NCBI GenBank assembly: GCA_017527205.1
Contig: JAFXQK010000069.1
Span: 1-64,000 of the forward strand
Length of the DNA: 64,000 nucleotides
Origin: Lachnospiraceae bacterium
GTDB lineage: Bacteria > Bacillota > Clostridia > Lachnospirales > Lachnospiraceae
Direction of reading: 5' to 3'
Position numbers and translations under genes: made by a program. Under the pieces are notes generated by a model that had not been told where the DNA came from, ran no database searches, and saw nothing but the letters and a program-made list of their open reading frames with translations. Numbering within the stretch: the stretch's first letter is position 1; each line of letters begins with the position of its first letter. Positions 18,001 through 24,595 of the stretch are shown piece after piece.

Positions 18001-19469
18001 GTCTGTTCTAGTTCGGCCGGTGTCAAGATATCATTATTGTCCTTGTCATAGGTATCCTTCAGATAAGCCCTCAGATTGTCGTCTGGGAAATTTTCAGGTG
18101 TCAGTGCAACGCTCCCCTCCGGATAACGAACTGCCATCTTGATTTCATTGCCGTTACAAATGTGGCTGACCTTTTCCATCAATACTTCCATTCTTTGGCA
18201 CTTAATGGTATAGGTTACACCCTCCTCTGGAAGGAATCCTTTTCCTTGAAAATCCACTGAAATGTCACACATGTCTTTATCATTTGTGATCTGCGCCAAC
18301 AGCGTACTTCCAAGATAAACCTGCCAAGTGTACCGATAGGCATGACCACACATGTCATCCAAAGAGTCAGGAATCGCCTGAAAATAATCCAACGTATTTT
18401 CACTCGCGAAAACCTTCACCCGATCAATGTTCGCAAGGTATTCCTTTCCATAAACAATACACAAAGCTGAATCATCCATTTTGACTTTAAGATTATCTAT
18501 ACTGGGAGTAACCGATAAATACTGATCCCATTCGTCACCACTATAAGTATCGGTACCGTAAACATTTGGTGACACTGCTAAAAATACCATCGAAGCCCAC
18601 TGCTTGAATGGAGCAAAAGTAGTATTACTATAATTTGCAATGTCTTTCAGTCCATGTGTTTCAAGGGTACCGGAAACAATACGGAGAGTCGCATGGTCTG
18701 AACGATTGCGAATAGCATAACCACCACATTGTCCCTCTAGGTGACCGTTGTTGATATAGGCATCGCCGCTGTTAATCAACGCGCCAGTGACATAAGTTGC
18801 ATCCGGTTTTCCCTCGCCGCGAATCCAGCCATCATTCATCACAAATGTACCGCCTCCTAATACGGTAACGCCGGAACCCCATACCACCTTCTTGTAATAC
18901 CAGTAATTCTCGAAATAAACCTCTTTCCACCGTCCCGCCCGGATATAACCGCCGTTTTGGATCAAGGTTCCTGCAACGCTAAAGATATTACGTTCATAAG
19001 CATGTGCCTCGTCAGCAGTATGAATGCGGCCATTGTAAAAAATCTCCACGTCGTCGCGATCCTTGGAATGCGCGCTGTCATTGATGATCAGCTGACATCC
19101 TTCCGGGACATGAAAAAGATAGGAATTAACTCTGTTGACATTTTCAAGCGTAAGACTATGTCCATTCAGATCCAAAACCTTTGAGCCATTGATGACGCAC
19201 CAATATTGAACCGAGACGTCCTCACGCTTGCTGAGATCCCGATCCAGCACAATGGTATATTCATCAAAGGAATTTAAATACTCTTTTAGCTGATCCATGC
19301 TGGATACATGCACCACCGTTCCTAACGAAAACTCCGGCGCAGCTGCCGCCTTCACTTCCAAAGCAGGCAGGAGCCCCAGCACCGCTCCAAGCATCATTGC
19401 GAGCGATAAAACCATGACAAAAAACCATGCTCGTGGCCTTAACCTCTTTCCTCTCGCTTTCTGTTTCAT
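14148..19469 (-). CDS. Secreted beta-helix / leucine-rich-repeat protein with shared C-terminal domain
   Basis: 1773 residues. Residues 1-41 are a long signal peptide ending near VKAAAA. Residues about 45-290 look like a right-handed beta-helix or pectate-lyase-like region (short hydrophobic strands with G/N turns). An EF-hand or dockerin-like calcium segment, YDKDNNDILTPAEL, is at about 475-490 and is followed by leucine-rich repeats (about 500-920) with the L-x-x-L-x-[LV] pattern and N at turns. Ig-like or fibronectin-like segments occupy about 930-1400, an InlB_B unit (FDPNGGSGTP, FDGW) about 1405-1480, and the shared C-terminal domain about 1488-1773. It ends in YFHPSN without a sorting signal. 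The receiver-like gene lies 65 bases upstream with no terminator between them, so the two are probably co-transcribed. Function is inferred to be surface interaction. Confidence 0.93.
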   Translation of the reverse strand: MKQKARGKRLRPRAWFFVMVLSLAMMLGAVLGLLPALEVKAAAAPEFSLGTVVHVSSMDQLKEYLNSFDEYTIVLDRDLSKREDVSVQYWCVINGSKVLDLNGHSLTLENVNRVNSYLFHVPEGCQLIINDSAHSKDRDDVEIFYNGRIHTADEAHAYERNIFSVAGTLIQNGGYIRAGRWKEVYFENYWYYKKVVWGSGVTVLGGGTFVMNDGWIRGEGKPDATYVTGALINSGDAYINNGHLEGQCGGYAIRNRSDHATLRIVSGTLETHGLKDIANYSNTTFAPFKQWASMVFLAVSPNVYGTDTYSGDEWDQYLSVTPSIDNLKVKMDDSALCIVYGKEYLANIDRVKVFASENTLDYFQAIPDSLDDMCGHAYRYTWQVYLGSTLLAQITNDKDMCDISVDFQGKGFLPEEGVTYTIKCQRMEVLMEKVSHICNGNEIKMAVRYPEGSVALTPENFPDDNLRAYLKDTYDKDNNDILTPAELEQTSQIYTHAYPVKSLEGIKLLPYLTSIYCYGDEGLRSVDCSGMHFLRVLDLRNCSIDELNVTDCPNLTELYLNGICDHTKTDGSLTELNLSGCTSMSKLTIQTSKIQTVDVSECPDLVMAAIHGTETEKQEENYIETRLQDSSESYVRTSWNNQQRLIVAHMSDLPVALKSIDYGKDGFLQAEEAKNVTYIDVEYCGLASMDWLKLFPNLTYLTAIGNTINKADFSWNKKLEDLYIDNNAFASVDVSMLPELINLSIGRNARDLKNLDFSANQKLVNLTLDESGVTSVNLSGLTDLSSVSLSGNHLSSVDFSTNGKLTMITLNNVPTLTSLKLSGLSKLGWLEIINSDLESLDLEDCPALYHLDATGNKLEYLDICQNEKLKNVYQTGILTWGRDYSIGRDWVRYSFQDNNNSLKLDRDVVVFDGTVPLEIVSQPTDYEGRIGETATFSVVANGTDIEYQWQQLQKGFWYDLDLPTAKEATLQIEIRGSNLQNSLRCVLRQGRRVGYTDECRIKVKSSTVVASGLGFPIPGRKAGITKTNLESFAPDQYLVDSYGSMWFHVKESDGAVVSQSMSDISRFVAGEAYFLMLHVVPTNPENPQLPVISALYPLQVCGEIPNSLQSELESNRISDVFCTLSDYQMLDDGSMELYFGLNPENSTDLQTASPVTVKYGQHTITTYPLKELAITATSFEANVAGTQKQYESALQVMVTDPGIFWLDATYISSDGRQATDPDKIWKKASALNGVGFVGLSPDMEYCLDFTLKEDSDWKQWHQNPTYSGYYRFVYTTPSVHEDLLVDGGYAQPEDVGSTYVNHLTDVVITPSFNQSHGEVLTFTLSGTGLKNKEGAAFQQMKLVLILQKENADGTKVTQPAIILTPTSTNVFSYEVNSQIDWNKAYVFLIATDEAEKDPDVSYVSAIKGMQVLTVGFDPNGGSGTPAYMRVATAGQKIILPAANLFTAPGNATFDGWDVEGIIMQPGQQLTVTQDVTVKAVWKGQMFQFTGTSMNLGNSLDMLFLINKTDVTETDCYATITKKNAGKADTVKTFQFSEWYTYGSYYLLQYDKLTAMEMNDKFYVQVFHADGTPASECYEDSVADYALRGFDELPEAEKRLSVDLLFYGAAAQKTFGYDMEHLVSDRMTDAQKAYGTVSVSGENKREDKAYPHYAGTSLDLQSRIQFYLFFNDVPRDGYAKISFTNHNGTKVESTVAGSDYLVASATMSVIVVDGLTIPDARKLVTCEVYDKDGNLLESVTDSIESYVFRGTTGEIDEAVLKFADSAYNYFHPSN

Positions 19470-19534
19470 GCGTTCGTCCTCCTCATAAATATTTTCAAGT
19501 GAATTGTCTAATATTGTTATCTGCCATGTGTTTC

Positions 19535-19918
19535 TTAGATGCTCTCCAACGTTGCAACAAGATACTCCATCGTTCCGGAGGCGTATAAAAATCCATCAAT
19601 CAGTCTTGCCTGGCGAAGACTCGTTACGTCTCGCGTCTGCTCTGGGGAGATCTGCTCGTCCAAGAATAGCACGATCTTACAGTTTGGTGCCCGCTCACGC
19701 AGTCCCCTGATCACTCCCTGTCTCTCCTTTAGCGTAAAGCCCTGACGCACGGAGACGCCCAAAAGTACTACCTCCGGTCCCCGAATCATGGAAAGATCTC
19801 CGGCAGTTTTCTGACTCTCCTCCAGCAGTCGTACCCGAAAATCCCCCGTCTTTTCCAACGCTTCCGTGATGGCATCCGTATAAAATTTTCCGGGCACGCT
19901 AATCGCAAGATTGATCAT
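19535..19918 (-). CDS. Receiver-like protein lacking the phosphorylation aspartate
   Basis: 127 residues from the ATG at 19918 (AAAGGGG eight bases upstream); a start 16 codons further upstream has no such site. The pattern of a short beta-strand (INLAISV), helix, PEVVLLGVS, CKIVLFLDE and LIDGFLYAS matches the alternating strands of a CheY-like receiver. However, the N-terminal acidic pair is absent, and the position expected to hold the phospho-acceptor aspartate is glycine (LLGVS). No output domain follows. It is probably a pseudo-receiver that works by protein contact rather than phosphorylation. It precedes the LRR surface protein in the same direction. The assignment rests on the fold pattern only. 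Confidence 0.75.
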   Translation of the reverse strand: MINLAISVPGKFYTDAITEALEKTGDFRVRLLEESQKTAGDLSMIRGPEVVLLGVSVRQGFTLKERQGVIRGLRERAPNCKIVLFLDEQISPEQTRDVTSLRQARLIDGFLYASGTMEYLVATLESI

Positions 19919-19970
19919 CCGTGTCGCCCCTTTCTTGTTTCTTGGATTTACTAAATATTTACTCATTTAC

Positions 19971-20030
19971 AAAAAAAATCAGCATCATGGGTCGCTTTTC
20001 TGCCACTCTAGTACCCATAATACTGATTTT
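19971..20030 (-). terminator. Terminator hairpin upstream of the receiver-like gene
   Basis: 18-base arms (19975-19992 and 20013-20030) pair almost fully and are followed by T residues on the minus strand. It most simply ends the ATPase transcript from 20202. A TATAAT (20036-20041) immediately before it and the element CATCCGAAAGTA (20044-20055) leave open that it acts as a leader attenuator for the receiver-like/LRR pair. The remaining bases 20056-20201 are AT-rich with nothing recognised. Confidence 0.75.
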
Positions 20031-20201
20031 TCAAAATTATACTACATCCGAAAGTATAGGTTTTTAAATGATTTCAACTTTTTTCAATATTTTTTTGGTT
20101 TTTTCCGAAGTTTTTCTACTGAGTCGATTACTACACCCAAGCAAATGTTTGCTCCTTATAATTCAACTGCTTCGAAAAGCCTTCCTTCTGTGCCTTATCC
20201 A

Positions 20202-21620
20202 TTACGTGAACAGCCAATCCGGTCCAACATCATTTTGAACCACGTCCGAATACTCGTTCCTTTTATATCCGTTTGACGTAATGAGCGTCACGTGGATCGA
20301 CTTTTTGAGATGAACCTCTTCCGTAAACGAAACAACCTTGTTAATGAGATTCTCTCTGTATTCCTCAGTAATTTCATAAGGCTTGTCCGTACACTTCATT
20401 TCGCACAGATTCATCACGTCGTCACGGCGATCTATTAATAAATCTATCTGTGCTCCGCCCTTTTTCTTTTTACTCTTCCAAGAATATTCAGAGCTTTCGA
20501 TTCCTGTTATTCCAAGCGCTGCCTTAATCTGCGGAATATGCCCAAGACAGACGGTTTCAAAAGCATTCCCCCTCCAGGCGTAATAGTCAGGAGACTTTAT
20601 AAATGACTGCCAAGACTTAATCTTTCCGTTACGGAAGTACAAACAAAAAAGCACGAATGGGTCTATAACCTGATAAAAACAGCCATTTTTTGAAGTGGTA
20701 ATGTTCTTATACTGTCTGATAAAGCCGCACTGCTCAAGTTCGCGAAGCGCCTTCGTCAGTCCTTCGCCGTCCGAAACGCCCGACTTTTCCACAAGATCGG
20801 TTCTCTGCAGCCCCCTCTTTTGGCCGGCAATTGTCTCAATGATCTTTACGTGATTATCAGGCTTCTTAAACAATGACTTGAAGAGCTGGTCATACTCATA
20901 ATGGAGATCCCCTCTCTCATCAAAGATTAGGCTGTCTATGTTCTGAGTAAGGCTTAATCTGCTGTCCAGCAAGTTAAGATAGTACGGTATTCCTCCGAAT
21001 ATCATATAGCTTTCTATCATCTGATCCCGATTAAGGTTCATTCCGTTATCCTCATAGAAGCGTTTGCATTCGCCCATAGTGAACGGATTAATATGTATCT
21101 GCTTCGTGATTCTGTTATGGAAACCTCCCCTGTCGCTAAGGATGTTGCTGATGATCCAGGAAGTTGCGGAGCCGCATACTATCAGCAGGAGGTCTTCCTG
21201 TGATGAGCCCCAACTGTTCCAGAAATAGTCAAATGCCGATTTAAAATCTGACCTTGCCGTATCCATCCAGGGAGCTTCATCAATAAAAACAATCTTTTTT
21301 CCGCTCAACGCATCTTTGTATACACTTTTTGACTCCAAGATCTTTCGTAGTCTTCTGAATGCCTCGAACCAGTCACTTGGTATTACGCCCGTCTCATCGC
21401 CATAATTAGAAAGAGCCTCATTGAATGCTTTTAGTTGGTTTCTTGTCCTTTGGTCAGGAATTCCGGTGGTATAAAAAGAAAACTTTTCTTTGAAGAACTC
21501 CCTGATCAGATATGTCTTTCCCACACGCCTGCGACCATATACAACCAAGAATTCAGGTCTTTTAGATTCAAGACACTTCGATATGATATCCTTTTCTCTT
21601 TCCCTTCCAATAATGTTCAT
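20202..21620 (-). CDS. AAA+ family ATPase with C-terminal nuclease-like (DUF234-type) domain
   Basis: 472 residues; ATG with GAGGAG ten bases upstream. Walker A is GRRRVGKT (about residues 30-37), Walker B is IVFIDEAPW (about 109-117) and a sensor-like region LLIVCGSATSW follows. A winged-helix segment (about 270-310, GLQRTDLVEKSGVSDGEGL) follows the ATPase core. The C-terminal third has GAQIDLLIDRRDD...CEMKC, the D...ExK arrangement of PD-(D/E)XK nuclease-like domains. This domain order is that of the archaeal-type ATPase family common as orphan genes in anaerobic bacteria; cellular function is not established. It is monocistronic, with its own strong promoter and a terminator at 19971-20030. 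Inverted half-sites in its leader suggest autoregulation. Confidence 0.9.
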   Translation of the reverse strand: MNIIGREREKDIISKCLESKRPEFLVVYGRRRVGKTYLIREFFKEKFSFYTTGIPDQRTRNQLKAFNEALSNYGDETGVIPSDWFEAFRRLRKILESKSVYKDALSGKKIVFIDEAPWMDTARSDFKSAFDYFWNSWGSSQEDLLLIVCGSATSWIISNILSDRGGFHNRITKQIHINPFTMGECKRFYEDNGMNLNRDQMIESYMIFGGIPYYLNLLDSRLSLTQNIDSLIFDERGDLHYEYDQLFKSLFKKPDNHVKIIETIAGQKRGLQRTDLVEKSGVSDGEGLTKALRELEQCGFIRQYKNITTSKNGCFYQVIDPFVLFCLYFRNGKIKSWQSFIKSPDYYAWRGNAFETVCLGHIPQIKAALGITGIESSEYSWKSKKKKGGAQIDLLIDRRDDVMNLCEMKCTDKPYEITEEYRENLINKVVSFTEEVHLKKSIHVTLITSNGYKRNEYSDVVQNDVGPDWLFT

Positions 21621-21636
21621 AAATTTTCAACTCCTC

Positions 21637-21750
21637 TATAATCTGCTGTATTTTCACTTTTTCAATGTATTTCAGCAGATTATAAGCAATTAGAATTCTA
21701 TATTCTGCTGATTCTGCAATTATCATAATATTTCTGGATGCATATGTCAA
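21637..21750 (-). promoter_or_regulatory. Strong promoter and triple half-site operator or leader hairpin of the ATPase gene
   Basis: TTGACA (21745-21750) and TATGAT (21722-21727) are 17 bases apart. The leader then holds CAGCAGAATATA (21699-21710), TATAATCTGCTG (21673-21684) and CAGCAGATTATA (21637-21648) on the minus strand. The last two form a perfect 12-base inverted repeat ending next to the ribosome binding site GAGGAG. This could be protein binding sites or an RNA hairpin controlling translation. Confidence 0.7.
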
Positions 21751-21858
21751 GTTTATTCCTGACAAAACCGAAAAGAAGGGCATTTTCCCTTTTTTTCCAT
21801 GCTGAAACGTGTTAGGATGTGTATAGACTTACCATGTCTTTCATCAGGAGTGATGGTT

Positions 21859-22677
21859 ATGAAATTGCGTAGAATGCTTGGTGCTTTCTTTCGACAATTC
21901 AATCAAGAGACTCTCGTGGAATCCTTTCGAGATGAGGCGAATCCTGAAATCACCTTTGACGTGATCGATTACACGAACCCGCTTTTGCATTGGCGTGACA
22001 CGCGAAGGCTCGTCTTCCAGCACGGCAGTACTTATGCCTATTCTACCATTTATCTGCATAAGTATAGACGCGATCAGCCCATCTATTATGCGGTTCATCA
22101 GTTAACTCACGCGTATCTTCCGAGGCTTTCCCTCCTGGAAAGTGCCCTGGTGCTTGGCTGCGCGGCTGTTCCATTCCGCGTTTTCTTGCCTTAAGCGCCC
22201 CTAAATGTAGAATCACGGGGATTGAGTATTCCGAAAAGATGATTGAAATTGCGCAAAAATTCTTTGTCGATGATCCGTCCATATTTCGCAATTTTCAATT
22301 GCTCCATGCAGATGCCTTCACCTATGTTCACAGTACTTCCGAAAGGTATCAATTGGTGTATGTTGATCTTTTTTTGGCAAAAAAATCACCCGCAAATCTT
22401 TGCGGATGAGTTTCTTCGTGACCTGGATTCCATCACTTCGAAGGAGTCCATCACCATCATTAATTTGTTAAACCTAAGCAAGGGCGATGCCACGAAATAT
22501 CTGCTGCGCTTCGCAGCGGCGTTTCCTGCCGTCTATCTTTTTAACGAGCGCTTTCACTACTATGGCGTCCTCATCAAAACGGAAGATCCCGCTTCGCTAA
22601 AGCGATTCGAGAGCAGGGCCGCAAAGACCGTCCGCATGGAGGAGCGATTCCTCTCCCCTACTCCATATCCCCAATGA
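21859..22677 (+). pseudogene. Frameshifted copy of a spermidine-synthase-like methyltransferase
   Basis: Aligned by eye to the intact gene at 26520-27341, this copy matches along its whole length but changes frame twice. One base is lost near 22164 (GCGG versus GCAGG), and two bases are missing near 22375-22385 in a T7/A7 tract (GATCTTTTTTTGGC versus GATCTTTTTCTTGCAG). The last third is back in the original frame. The start codon and AGGAG site are preserved, but the -10 reads TAGGAT instead of TATGAT. The 3' end overlaps the converging response regulator gene by 20 bases. The A/T homopolymer site could be a sequencing error, but the first lesion is not in a homopolymer, so a real pseudogene is likelier. 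Confidence 0.85.
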
Positions 22678-23287
22678 TCAGTCCCATGTGTCGCACCTTG
22701 ACGGCAAGCTCCAAACGGCTCCGATAGCCAGTCTTCTGGAGCATGTTTTTGATATGCATTTTAACCGTTGGCTCCTTCAGGCCAAGCTTTTCCGCGATTT
22801 CTGCATTGGACGCACCTGAAACAAGCTCCTTTAGGATATCTATTTCCCGGTCCGTAAATTCGGTGCTGACGGCTTCTCCGATATTGACCTTCTGCTGTGT
22901 TCCCGGATACACGGACTCCCCCGCCATCGTCCTGTCCATGATCTCCTGAATCGTCTGTTCCTGCACTTCCTTTTGCCAAAAGCTTTCCACGCCAATCTCA
23001 CGTGCCTGCCGCTCGTAGGAGAGCTCCGGCATGGAGGTTACGATGATGATCTTTGTATCGGGGCTGACTTCCTTGATGCGCCTTGCCGCGTCGAGTCCGT
23101 TCATGCTTCCGGGGATCAAAACATCCATGAGTACAAGGTCAGCATGATGCTTTTCGCACCATTCCATGGCCTGTTGGGCCGTGGGAAAGGATGCGGCAAG
23201 CTCATAGTTATCAGATTCATTGACGGCAGCTTCGAAGACCTGCCGGATCATTTTGAAATCTTCCGCAATGACTGTTTTATAGGGCAT
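22658..23287 (-). CDS. NarL/LuxR-family response regulator
   Basis: 209 residues with GGAGG six bases before the ATG. The receiver has AEDFK in place of the acidic pair, phospho-acceptor D in LVLMDVLIPG, and TSMPE before the WQKEV segment carrying the conserved lysine. The C-terminal LuxR helix-turn-helix contains FTDREIDILKELVSG and PTVKMHIKNML. It is the last gene of a three-gene operon behind a membrane sensor and a HisKA_3-type kinase (33-base gap), the natural phosphodonor. The output target is unknown; similarity to the regulator at 13343 suggests related binding sites. Confidence 0.95.
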   Translation of the reverse strand: MPYKTVIAEDFKMIRQVFEAAVNESDNYELAASFPTAQQAMEWCEKHHADLVLMDVLIPGSMNGLDAARRIKEVSPDTKIIIVTSMPELSYERQAREIGVESFWQKEVQEQTIQEIMDRTMAGESVYPGTQQKVNIGEAVSTEFTDREIDILKELVSGASNAEIAEKLGLKEPTVKMHIKNMLQKTGYRSRLELAVKVRHMGLIIGDME

Positions 23288-23320
23288 AGGAGACCTCCTT
23301 ATGATAAAGATAACTGATGT

Positions 23321-24595
23321 TTACAACTCATCCGCTAGCTTCGCTGACTGCTTCTCTTGCATGGGAAGACATATAATCATTTCAAAGCGAGGGTTGGCTG
23401 AGAGGGTTAGGCTCCCGCCAAGGGCCTCAACTTCACGCTTGATGTTACCTAGGCCGCCGGTCTCTTTGATCTTACCAGTGGGCGGATTGCCGTCGTTGGT
23501 GAAGGTAATGGTATATTGCTTTGCATCCTCCCAAATATGGACCATGGCAACATGGCCGTCGGCGTGACGCAGGACATTGATCACGTGGGTTGAGATGGCT
23601 TGGTCGATCACGGGAAGATAGCGTTCCTCCTCAGGAAGAGTTCCCACGATCTGCAGGTCGACCCCGAGCGTTGCTGCCTCTTTTCTAGCGACATAGTATG
23701 GTACCTGCCACTCCTCCGGCGACTCGCCGATAAGGTGGCTTAAGTTGTGTTTCCAAATGGCGAGCAGGTCCTTCGGATTCACGGAATCCGGATTGAGGAC
23801 ATAGCGTTTTGCAGATAATAAACTTCGGCCGAGATTGTCATGGAGCGCGACCTTTAGTTGCAGCAGTTCGCGGTTCATGGTGACATACTCGATGGTATCC
23901 AAAAGGGATTTCAGTCTCGCATTGATGACGGCAGCTTTCTTCTGTTTTTCGGCAAGTTCCTTGGTCTTTTCATATTCTTCGGTCACGTTTGTTGCTTGAA
24001 TCAGGTACACGAGTCCTTCCTTCAGGCGAAGCTCTTCCCTGCGAAAGCTGTATACGCTACCGTCTGAGAGCTCGTAAATGGGCTCAGGACCGCTTTGAAT
24101 GAGTCCCATGGCCATTCCCTCGGTCAACGCCGCCCAGAATGCTCCTGCGTCCAATAGCGGCCTTCCAAGAAGTTTTTTCCCCAGCGCCTCCATCTTCTCG
24201 TTCACAAGAAGCGGCAGTCCTTCCGGCAACGCATAGCAAAGGCCTGTTGGCAAAGCATCCAGAGCCTCCTTGATGGAGGTCGCGGAAATATGGGTACGAT
24301 CCCACATGGCGACGCGATAGTGCTCCGCGATCGCAAATACGGTAAAGAGCAGGATGATCAGTAACAGCGCCCAGAGCGGAAGAACAATCTTGCAATACAT
24401 CTCCCCCTCTATGTGTTGCAACAGGATCTCCAGTAATACGAAATTCAGTACGCAAAGGAGGATGCAACGAATGTTGGATCTGCGTTTCCCTATCTGCACA
24501 TAGCGGAAAAAGTTAAAGACAAGGAGCATCTCCACGAGGGATACCCAAAAGGCAATGCTTCCTTGAATCACTTTCGAAACGGTGAGGAAGGTCAT
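23321..24595 (-). CDS. Membrane sensor histidine kinase, HisKA_3/LytS-like
   Basis: 424 residues from the ATG at 24595, which overlaps the upstream stop codon as ATGA and has AAGGAGGG in front. Hydrophobic segments lie at about residues 8-30, 42-60 and 66-90. A PAS-like sensory region with LPTGLCYALPEG follows (about 110-215), then a coiled coil (about 215-250). The dimerisation segment contains LHDNLGRSLL, with the candidate phosphorylated histidine. The ATP-binding domain shows HVINVLRHADG (N box), TNDGNPP and TGGLGNIKREVEALGG (G boxes). It is expected to phosphorylate the regulator encoded 33 bases downstream. Confidence 0.9.
   Translation of the reverse strand: MTFLTVSKVIQGSIAFWVSLVEMLLVFNFFRYVQIGKRRSNIRCILLCVLNFVLLEILLQHIEGEMYCKIVLPLWALLLIILLFTVFAIAEHYRVAMWDRTHISATSIKEALDALPTGLCYALPEGLPLLVNEKMEALGKKLLGRPLLDAGAFWAALTEGMAMGLIQSGPEPIYELSDGSVYSFRREELRLKEGLVYLIQATNVTEEYEKTKELAEKQKKAAVINARLKSLLDTIEYVTMNRELLQLKVALHDNLGRSLLSAKRYVLNPDSVNPKDLLAIWKHNLSHLIGESPEEWQVPYYVARKEAATLGVDLQIVGTLPEEERYLPVIDQAISTHVINVLRHADGHVAMVHIWEDAKQYTITFTNDGNPPTGKIKETGGLGNIKREVEALGGSLTLSANPRFEMIICLPMQEKQSAKLADEL

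Noticed and set aside
21568..21783. 71-residue minus-strand open frame upstream of the ATPase
   Set aside because: It contains the promoter and the inverted half-sites, overlaps the ATPase start and has no ribosome binding site.
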